Positions 7,589-13,026 of a stretch of DNA of 13,026 nt are shown here, piece by piece (position 1 is the stretch's first letter; every line of letters starts with the position of its first letter). The notes below the pieces were generated by a model. The model worked only from the letters and a program-made list of their open reading frames with translations, was not told where the DNA came from and did no database searches. Both the position numbers and the translations under genes were made by a program. Source of the stretch: Hyphomicrobiales bacterium (GTDB lineage Bacteria > Pseudomonadota > Alphaproteobacteria > Rhizobiales > JAUVMS01); assembly GCA_030600135.1 (NCBI GenBank), contig JAUVMS010000036.1:1-13026 (forward strand). Reading direction: 5' to 3'.

Positions 7589-7709
7589 TTCTCTCGGGTC
7601 TCTTTTTTTGATGGTAGGCCGTTACTGGCGCCACGCCAGCCGTGGAAAGACTAGTCGAAAACGCTCCCTGACGCACGCGCCCTTGCCAGCCCGGCGGAAG
7701 CGAAATCCA
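7589..7709 (-). other. pcaG-BKACE intercistronic spacer with overlapping hairpins
   Basis: This 121-base gap is the longest inside the operon. It holds the inverted repeat CTGGCG-CCA-CGCCAG at 7625-7639. An overlapping repeat, CCACG-CCAGC-CGTGG at 7631-7645, shares bases with the first, so the two hairpins exclude each other. On the minus (sense) strand no T run follows, so this is not a standard terminator. It could affect mRNA processing or relative expression; this is inference. Confidence 0.3.
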
Positions 7710-8300
7710 CTATACGTCGAAAAATACCGTCTCTCGTACACCACCGAGATGGATGTCGAAGTGATACTGCGGGCCGGTGGCGGTTTGGCGTCGCTCGGCG
7801 ATGAGCGTGCCGCGACGGGCCTCTTCCACCGTCTGCAACACCGGATCCGCAGCATTGGCACTGGTTTCATCGGCGAAGTAGGCGCGGGTAAAGAGATGGC
7901 TCAAGAGGCCGCGGGCAAAGACGACAACATTGATGTGCGGTGCCTGGCCATCGCCAATGGCGCCGGGTTTGATGGTCTCGAAGACGAAGCGGTTTTCCGC
8001 ATCGCACCCGGTGCCGGCGCGGCCAAAGCCTGCAAAATCCGCATTTGAGCCGCGGGCGCCAGCCGGATGGGCATATCGCCCGTTGGCATCGGCCTGCCAG
8101 ATCTCGATCATGGCATCGTCGACCGGCTGGCCTTCGGCATCGAGCACGCGGCCGGTGAGCGCTATTCGCTCGCCCTCAATCTCGCCATGGACGAGCGCGG
8201 GCCCGGCTATGCTGGTGTGGTCATAGCCATACTGCTCGGGTGTCAAGCCATAAGCGAAGTAGGGACCGACGGTTTGCGAGGGGGTCTGTTTTGGCGACAT
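7710..8300 (-). CDS. pcaG: Protocatechuate 3,4-dioxygenase alpha subunit
   Basis: The protein has 196 residues, the normal size of the alpha subunit. With PcaH it forms the non-haem Fe(III) intradiol dioxygenase that cleaves protocatechuate to 3-carboxy-cis,cis-muconate. It opens with the typical TPSQTVGPYFAYGL (6-19). The intradiol core is IEIWQADANGRYAHP (65-79). The iron-ligand set is degenerate, as expected for alpha. Aligned with PcaH, Ala114 or Ile115 stands where the axial Tyr would be, and PHINV (121-125) keeps one His but has Asn in place of the second. The ATG at 8300 follows GGGAGG at about seven bases and is preferred to the in-frame start at 8447, which would overlap pcaH. The gap to pcaH is only 16 bases, consistent with paired subunit synthesis. 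Confidence 0.93.
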   Translation of the reverse strand: MSPKQTPSQTVGPYFAYGLTPEQYGYDHTSIAGPALVHGEIEGERIALTGRVLDAEGQPVDDAMIEIWQADANGRYAHPAGARGSNADFAGFGRAGTGCDAENRFVFETIKPGAIGDGQAPHINVVVFARGLLSHLFTRAYFADETSANAADPVLQTVEEARRGTLIAERRQTATGPQYHFDIHLGGVRETVFFDV

Positions 8301-8316
8301 GACACGGCCTCCCAGC

Positions 8317-9024
8317 TCAGGTTTCCATCGGCGTCGCGGCACCACCGCGCAGCACAATGTCGAAAACGTAGCCGAGGGCAAAGCCGGGCTCAGTGGCGTC
8401 GATCGAGAATGTCGAGACCAAACGCTCACGTGCGCCCTTCGGCACACTTTGGTAGATCGGATCGAGGTCGAGCAGCGGGTCGCCCGGAAAATACATCTGC
8501 GTCACCAAGCGGGTCGCAAGACATGGCCCGAAAAGCGAAAAATGAATGTGGTTCGGACGCCAGGCGTTGTGGTGATTGCCCCAGGGATAGGCACCGGGCT
8601 TGACGCTATAGAAGCGATATCGCCCATCATCGTCGGCGACGCAACGCCCGCCGCCAAAAAAGTTGGGGTCGAGTGGCGCTGCGTGCTGATCGACCTTATG
8701 AATGTAGCGACCGGCGGCGTTGGCCTGCCAAACCTCGATCAACGTGTTGCGGACCGGTCGGCCATCCTCGTCGAGGACCCTGCCCGTTACGACAATGCGT
8801 TCGCCCAATGGTTCACCATTTTTCGCGCCATTCTTGGTGAGGTCACTATCAAGCTCGGCCACACATTCGTGGCCGAAGACGGGGCCTGTCAGCTCTGAAA
8901 GAGTTTGAGCGATGGGTACGAGCGGTTTGCTTGGGCCGCGGAGCATGGTGGACTTATAGGGCGGGTGAGTGTAGGGTGGATGGCTTTGCCAATCGCGCTG
9001 ACGCACGTGATGTTTGCTCATCAT
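8317..9024 (-). CDS. pcaH: Protocatechuate 3,4-dioxygenase beta subunit
   Basis: The protein has 235 residues, the iron-carrying subunit of the dioxygenase. All four Fe(III) ligands can be read: Tyr107 (GRY), Tyr146 (GAYPWG), His159 and His161 (RPNHIHFS). Their spacings of 39, 13 and 2 equal those I recall for Pseudomonas putida PcaH. Arg156, the conserved active-site arginine, is also present. An N-terminal segment (about 1-45) precedes the intradiol core, as in other beta subunits. Two adjacent ATG codons lie at 9024 and 9021. GGAGAG just upstream favours the second on spacing, so the protein may be one residue shorter. It follows pcaD by 77 bases and precedes pcaG by 16. Confidence 0.95.
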   Translation of the reverse strand: MMSKHHVRQRDWQSHPPYTHPPYKSTMLRGPSKPLVPIAQTLSELTGPVFGHECVAELDSDLTKNGAKNGEPLGERIVVTGRVLDEDGRPVRNTLIEVWQANAAGRYIHKVDQHAAPLDPNFFGGGRCVADDDGRYRFYSVKPGAYPWGNHHNAWRPNHIHFSLFGPCLATRLVTQMYFPGDPLLDLDPIYQSVPKGARERLVSTFSIDATEPGFALGYVFDIVLRGGAATPMET

Positions 9025-9101
9025 TGCTCTCCGTTCTCACTGTCGCCAACAATTGTGAAATAGCCGGGGCACTTGCCTGCATGGCGGACTTCCGGCGATC
9101 A

Positions 9102-9896
9102 TCAAACATGATAAACCTCCGCGCAAATTTCCTTGATTAGACGCGCCACGATTTCAGGGAATTCGATACAGGGCAGATGTCCCGCTCCCTCGACCAGCTC
9201 AAAGCGGGCGCCGGGAACCAGTTCCGCCAGCTCACGAACGAGATCCGGCGGTGTTGCTCCATCCTCGGATCCGCAAATCGCGAGGGTTGGAACGCTAATG
9301 GCGCGCGCGACCTCGGTAAAGTCGGCATTCCTGATTGCGGCACAGGTCCCGAGATAACCGGCGACGGGTGTGCGGGTCAGCATGGCGCGCCAACCGGCCA
9401 GCTCTTCGGAACGCTCAGCGCGGAAGCGGGCCGAGAACCAACGCTCGAGAATTGCCTCCGATAAGCTCGCTATACCGCCCTCTTGGATTGCCGCCATTCG
9501 GGCGTCCCACATGTCATGGGTGCCTATCTTGTGACCGGTATCACTGAGCACGAGGCCGGCGACAACGTCGGGACGCTCGTCCGTGAGGCCTTGGGCAATC
9601 ATCCCACCAACCGAGAGCCCGACGACCACGGCTCGTGTAATTTTCAGGTGGTCGAGCAGCGCGCTCAAGTCTGCGACATGGCGTTCAATCGAATAGGGTT
9701 CCGGTCCGACCTCTGAAAGGCCATGACCGCGTTTGTCGTAACGAACGGTCCGATATTGACCGTCCAGGTGCGCCAGCACCCGATCCCAAATACGAAAGTC
9801 GGTTCCGAGCGAGTTTGAAAATACGAGTGTCGGTGCCGCCTCGGGCCCCTCGATCGCATGATGCAGGACGACGCCGTTCAAGCGGGCAAATTGCAT
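9102..9896 (-). CDS. pcaD: 3-oxoadipate enol-lactonase
   Basis: The protein has 264 residues, typical of stand-alone PcaD; it is not fused to a PcaC domain (no PcaL). It hydrolyses beta-ketoadipate enol-lactone to beta-ketoadipate. It has the alpha/beta-hydrolase fold. The nucleophile is Ser95 in the elbow GLSVGG (93-98), the acid Asp212 in CGSEDGATPP, and the base His240 in GAGHLP. The family-typical FSNSLGTDFRIWD (26-38) and YDKRGHGLSE (53-62) are present. The start at 9896 is chosen for its GAGGAG ribosome binding site and the typical MQFARLNG beginning; an in-frame ATG at 9983 would add an unlikely leader. It is the first gene of the leftward pca operon and faces the divergent dehydrogenase operon across 291 bases. 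Confidence 0.92.
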   Translation of the reverse strand: MQFARLNGVVLHHAIEGPEAAPTLVFSNSLGTDFRIWDRVLAHLDGQYRTVRYDKRGHGLSEVGPEPYSIERHVADLSALLDHLKITRAVVVGLSVGGMIAQGLTDERPDVVAGLVLSDTGHKIGTHDMWDARMAAIQEGGIASLSEAILERWFSARFRAERSEELAGWRAMLTRTPVAGYLGTCAAIRNADFTEVARAISVPTLAICGSEDGATPPDLVRELAELVPGARFELVEGAGHLPCIEFPEIVARLIKEICAEVYHV

Positions 9897-10187
9897 GTTG
9901 CTCCTCTCGCAGAGTGGGTCATTCAAGCTTCCAATAGGATCGGTGTCGAACTCCGCAAATCCGATGAAGTGGTCGATCACCAACTATCTACGATGAGACC
10001 TCGGCGACAATCAACATTGCACGAGCAAACGATCCTGCCTGCCTTTCTCACATTCTTGCGCCCGTCAATGAGCCGGCGCCACCGTGCTGCCCGTGCCGCT
10101 TTTCGCTGACGGATGGCTGGTGCGAAAATCGTAGCCAATTGCCGGCGCTGGAGTATGGTCTGGTACCAGCTTTGGCGAGGCATCGGC
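9897..10187. promoter_or_regulatory. Divergent promoter region, pca operon versus dehydrogenase operon
   Basis: This 291-base region separates pcaD (leftward) from the DAO-fold subunit gene (rightward), so it should hold promoters for both. No LysR-type regulator gene (pcaQ) is present and I see no copy of the PcaQ-type motif. A ten-base palindrome, CTGGTACCAG, lies at 10160-10169, close to the rightward start, and could be an operator, though such a word also arises by chance. No convincing -35/-10 pair was found. Confidence 0.45.
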
Positions 10188-11294
10188 GTGGAAACGGAGT
10201 TTGCTGTCATTGGCGGTGGGATCGTCGGCCTTTCGCTGGCCTTTGGGCTGCAGCGTTTGGGCAAGCAGGTCACGGTCTTTGACGAAGGTGACCAGGCATT
10301 TCGTGCCTCGCGCGGCAACTTCGGCCTTGTGTGGGTGCAGGGCAAGGGGGCGGAGTTGCCGGACTATGCACGTTGGACGCGCCTGTCGGCCAGCCTTTGG
10401 CCCTCGTTTCGCGATGAGCTCGAAGGCGAGGCCAATGTGCGCCTGGAACTCAATCAGACCGGTGGGCTCGACATTTGCCTGAGTGAGGGCGACCTCGAGG
10501 CGGCGGTGACCCGTCTCGAGGGGCTTTGCGCGGCGCTCGGGGGTGACTATCCGTACGAGCTGCTCGGCCACAACGCGCTCAAGGAGTTGGTGCCGGAAAC
10601 TGGCCCGACTGTTGCGGGCGCGACGTTTTCTCCCGAGGATGGCCATGTCAATCCGCTCTATCTGATGCGGGCGCTCCATGCCGCATTCGTGCGCCGGGGC
10701 GGTACGGTCACGAACGGCAGTCGGGTCAAGCGCATCGCCCCGCAATCGGCCGGTTTTTTGATTGACAACGGAGCCGAGCACAGAGCCCACCAAGTCGTCC
10801 TCGCCGCCGGTCTCGGCAATGGCGAACTAGCTCCCATGGTCGGGCTCGACGCACCGGTAAAACCGTCGCGGGGGCAAATCCTGGTGACGGAACGCGTCAA
10901 GCCGTTCCTCAACTATGCAACCGCGCATATTCGCCAAGTGGGCGAGGGGGCGGTGCAAATCGGCGATTCAAAGGAGGACGTTGGGTTCAACGACGAAACG
11001 ACGCCAAACGTCGCCGCCGCCATCGCGAGGCGCGCGATGCGTATCTTCCCGATCCTGGAGCATGTTCGCGTGGTCAGAACCTGGGGCGCGCTCAGGGTCA
11101 TGAGCCCGGATGGATTTCCGATTTACCAGCAATCGACCGCCTGCCCGGGCGCCTCGCTTGTGACATGCCATAGCGGCGTTACGCTTGCGGCAGCACATAC
11201 GCTCGAACTAGCGCCTTGGATTGGCGGCGGCGCGCGTCCGCCCTATGTGGAGAGTTTTGGTGTCGAGCGATTCCAACTTCCGACGTCTGCCTGA
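10188..11294 (+). CDS. DAO-fold FAD subunit of opine oxidase / D-hydroxyproline dehydrogenase type enzyme
   Basis: The protein has 368 residues when started at the GTG at 10188. That start has GAGG about seven bases upstream and begins directly before the first beta strand; ATG codons at 10155 and earlier lack a good site. Residues 4-32 form the FAD-binding Rossmann motif, with GGGIVG at 9-14 and the ribose-binding acid at Asp32. SRGNFGLVWVQGKG (41-54) and the C-terminal HSGVTLA region (328-334) fit the glycine oxidase / sarcosine oxidase-like DAO superfamily, and specifically the OoxB/HcnC-like branch. Family members oxidise the C-N bond of an amino acid, opine, hydroxyproline or glycine. 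The following two genes supply the ferredoxin and second flavoprotein subunits, which supports a heteromeric dehydrogenase. The stop overlaps the next gene by 35 bases. The substrate is not determined by the sequence. Confidence 0.85.
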   Translation: METEFAVIGGGIVGLSLAFGLQRLGKQVTVFDEGDQAFRASRGNFGLVWVQGKGAELPDYARWTRLSASLWPSFRDELEGEANVRLELNQTGGLDICLSEGDLEAAVTRLEGLCAALGGDYPYELLGHNALKELVPETGPTVAGATFSPEDGHVNPLYLMRALHAAFVRRGGTVTNGSRVKRIAPQSAGFLIDNGAEHRAHQVVLAAGLGNGELAPMVGLDAPVKPSRGQILVTERVKPFLNYATAHIRQVGEGAVQIGDSKEDVGFNDETTPNVAAAIARRAMRIFPILEHVRVVRTWGALRVMSPDGFPIYQQSTACPGASLVTCHSGVTLAAAHTLELAPWIGGGARPPYVESFGVERFQLPTSA

Positions 11295-11595
11295 GGCGTC
11301 TCGCGGGACCGTGACGTTTACGTTCGACGGTGAGCCAATCGCGGCTTGCGAGGGCGACAGCGTCGCCGCGGCCGTGCTGGCGGCAGGGCGGCGAACGATA
11401 CGCACAACACCTACGCGCGACAGTGGCAGAGGACCATTTTGCATGATGGGCGCTTGCTTCGACTGCCTGGTGGAGATTGACGGCATGCCAAATCGTCAGG
11501 CTTGCATGGTTCAAGTTCGCCCAGACATGGTCGTTCGAAGCATGTCGGGGGCGAGAGATATCCACCCAGAGCACACTGACCGCGACAATGACTAG
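11260..11595 (+). CDS. Small [2Fe-2S] ferredoxin-like subunit of the dehydrogenase
   Basis: The protein has 111 residues from the GTG at 11260. That start is chosen because GGAGAG lies five bases before it and because the protein then starts near FRRLPE, typical of this subunit. An ATG at 11245 is the alternative. Residues about 17-95 form a plant-type ferredoxin fold. Its [2Fe-2S] cysteines are Cys61, Cys66, Cys69 and Cys82 (C-x4-C-x2-C-x12-C), and PFCMMGACFDCLVEIDG is the family-typical stretch. It corresponds to HcnA or to the N-terminal part of OoxA-type subunits, and passes electrons between the flavin subunits. It overlaps the preceding gene by 35 bases and the next by 8, so translation is probably coupled and subunit ratio fixed. 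Confidence 0.88.
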   Translation: MSSDSNFRRLPEASRGTVTFTFDGEPIAACEGDSVAAAVLAAGRRTIRTTPTRDSGRGPFCMMGACFDCLVEIDGMPNRQACMVQVRPDMVVRSMSGARDIHPEHTDRDND

Positions 11596-12979
11596 ACACG
11601 TCGACCTCGCAATCATCGGCGCCGGTCCTGCCGGACTTGCCGCAGCCGGCGTTGCGGCCCAGGCAGGTGTCGCGACCGTGGTCATCGACGAACAGGGCGC
11701 GCCCGGTGGGCAAATCTATCGCGGCGGCGAGCGCGCCAGCCCCGATGTCGAAGGTATCCTGGGGCCGGAGTATGCGCGTGGCCGAGTGTTGGGCGAGGCG
11801 CTTGCGCAAAGCCTCGTCACGCATGTCGGGCGCGCGATCGTTTGGCGGGTCACGCAGCAGCGCGAGATCCACTTGACGAAAGACGGTGTGGCTCAGGCCC
11901 TTCATGCAAGGCAAATCATCATTGCCACCGGGGCGCTGGAGCGGGCGATGCCGTTTCCCGGTTGGACGCTTCCAGGTGTCATGACAGTCGGCGCTGGGCA
12001 AATATTGCTCAAGACGGCGGGCATGATCCCGAATGGTCGAGTGATCCTGGCCGGCAGCGGACCGTTGCTCTACCTGCTCTCAGCGCAGTATGTGCGTGCA
12101 GGAGGAAAAATAAGCGCCATCGTCGAAACGACGCCACGGCGCAACATCCTTCGGGCCGCAAAGCATCTGCCGGGCATACTCCGCGCCAACACTTACCTTC
12201 GCAAGGGGATCGGACTCCTGCGGGAAATCCGGCGGGCGGGTGTTCGCCATTTCCAGGCAGCAAGCAATCTTGCAGCCAAGGGCCATGGCACCATCGAGAC
12301 GTTGCGGTTTGTCGCAAATGGCATTGCGCACGAATTGCCATGCTCGCTGCTTTTCGTCCATCAAGGGATCGTGCCGAATGTGCAGATCACGCGTTCCTTG
12401 CGGCTATCACATGATTGGGACGAGCTTCAACGTTGCTGGCGGCCAAGCCTCGGCCCTTGGGGCGAGACGGACGTCGAGGGGATCTCCGTTGCCGGAGACG
12501 GTGGCGGCATCGCGGGCGCATTGGCGGCTGAACTGCAAGGTCGGATCGCCGGCCTTCACGCGGCGAACTCGCTAGGCGCGATCGACGATGAAATGTTGCA
12601 ACGAGAGAGCAAACCAGAACGAAAGGCATTGGCCCATCAATTGGCCGCACGGCCCTTCATCGATGTGCTCTATGGGCCAACACCCGAATTTCTCTCTCCG
12701 CCGGATGAGACGATTGCTTGTCGCTGTGAGGAAGTGACGGCGGCGACCATTCGTCGTTGTGTGTCGCTCGGCTGTCTTGGGCCAAACCAGACCAAAGCAT
12801 TTTGTCGGGCGGGGATGGGACCGTGTCAGGGGCGGTTCTGCGGGCTCACCGTCGCGGAAATTATCGCCAGTGCACGCGGCGTCCCTGTGGCCGATGTCGG
12901 TTACTATCGCATTCGCCCGCCGATCAAACCGGTTACCATCGGAGAGTTGGCGGCGCTGCCGGCAGACGAGACCGATTAG
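11588..12979 (+). CDS. FAD/NAD(P)-fold subunit with BFD-like [2Fe-2S] C-terminus (OoxA/HcnB type)
   Basis: The protein has 463 residues from the ATG at 11588, which overlaps the ferredoxin stop by 8 bases; the frame open from 11477 only shadows the ferredoxin. The N-terminal Rossmann motif is IIGAGPAGLAAAG (9-21) with APGGQIYRG (38-46). ATGALERAMPFPGW (113-126) and a second nucleotide-binding stretch, ILAGSGPLL (153-161), follow. The FAD-closing VAGDGGGIAGALAA lies at 301-314. The C-terminal region is a BFD-like domain with Cys378 and Cys380 (CRC), then Cys413 and Cys418 (CQGRFC), able to bind a second [2Fe-2S] cluster. This layout is that of HcnB and the large opine oxidase / D-hydroxyproline dehydrogenase subunit. 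Electrons most likely go to the respiratory chain rather than to O2 directly (inference). The operon may continue past the window. Confidence 0.88.
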   Translation: MTRHVDLAIIGAGPAGLAAAGVAAQAGVATVVIDEQGAPGGQIYRGGERASPDVEGILGPEYARGRVLGEALAQSLVTHVGRAIVWRVTQQREIHLTKDGVAQALHARQIIIATGALERAMPFPGWTLPGVMTVGAGQILLKTAGMIPNGRVILAGSGPLLYLLSAQYVRAGGKISAIVETTPRRNILRAAKHLPGILRANTYLRKGIGLLREIRRAGVRHFQAASNLAAKGHGTIETLRFVANGIAHELPCSLLFVHQGIVPNVQITRSLRLSHDWDELQRCWRPSLGPWGETDVEGISVAGDGGGIAGALAAELQGRIAGLHAANSLGAIDDEMLQRESKPERKALAHQLAARPFIDVLYGPTPEFLSPPDETIACRCEEVTAATIRRCVSLGCLGPNQTKAFCRAGMGPCQGRFCGLTVAEIIASARGVPVADVGYYRIRPPIKPVTIGELAALPADETD

Positions 12980-13026
12980 GGCGGCGATGTCCTGCTGTTT
13001 GTAGGGCGCTTGCAAGACTGGCGAGC
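12980..13026. other. Right-edge non-coding tail
   Basis: Forty-seven bases follow the last stop. No terminator hairpin or credible gene start is visible before the window ends. Confidence 0.5.

Noticed and set aside
10160..10169. Palindrome CTGGTACCAG as a GntR-type operator
   Set aside because: A single ten-base palindrome near a start is weak evidence, no GntR gene is present, and the usual central spacing of such operators is missing. It is only mentioned within the divergent region.
1..13026. Search for insertion sequences, phage genes, CRISPR arrays, tRNA or rRNA genes
   Set aside because: No transposase or integrase motifs, no regularly spaced repeats, and no RNA gene signatures were found by reading both strands.

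Overview
The window looks like chromosomal DNA of an alphaproteobacterium, most likely of the Hyphomicrobiales (Rhizobiales) type. The evidence is a ChpT-type histidine phosphotransferase (the CtrA phosphorelay is confined to Alphaproteobacteria), a DUF1134/EipA envelope protein, a high G+C content, and accessory catabolic operons of the kind common in soil members of that order. I see no rRNA, tRNA, CRISPR array, insertion sequence or phage gene. All calls come from reading protein motifs and gene order; no database search was possible.

Left part (1-5248), a cell-envelope / cell-cycle neighbourhood. Three genes run leftward: cysQ (3'(2'),5'-bisphosphate nucleotidase), an EipA-like DUF1134 periplasmic protein with an unusually long Pro/Tyr-rich linker, and a membrane-anchored coiled-coil protein of unknown function. 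Rightward from a 374-base divergent region comes chpT. It is followed, after a 210-base gap, by a stand-alone CheY-like receiver. Upstream of the receiver lies a 14-base perfect palindrome that contains CtrA-like half sites on both strands.

Middle part (5373-9896), a leftward protocatechuate (beta-ketoadipate) operon: pcaD, pcaH, pcaG, a DUF849 beta-keto acid cleavage enzyme (BKACE), and pcaB. PcaGH opens the ring of protocatechuate, PcaB cycloisomerises carboxymuconate, and PcaD hydrolyses the enol-lactone to beta-ketoadipate. The BKACE sits where one would want a step acting on beta-ketoadipate. I infer that it may replace the usual CoA-transferase/thiolase pair (PcaIJ/PcaF). pcaC, pcaIJ, pcaF, a transporter and a PcaQ/PcaR regulator are all absent from the window.

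Right part (10188-12979), a divergent, tightly overlapping three-gene operon. It encodes a heteromeric FAD/[2Fe-2S] dehydrogenase of the opine oxidase / hydrogen cyanide synthase / D-hydroxyproline dehydrogenase type: a DAO-fold FAD subunit, a small plant-type ferredoxin subunit, and a pyridine-nucleotide-disulfide-oxidoreductase-fold FAD subunit with a C-terminal BFD-like [2Fe-2S] domain. The substrate cannot be told from this window.

The points most worth following up are the BKACE embedded in the pca operon, the CtrA-like palindrome in front of the receiver gene beside chpT, and the low-complexity extension of the EipA-like protein.
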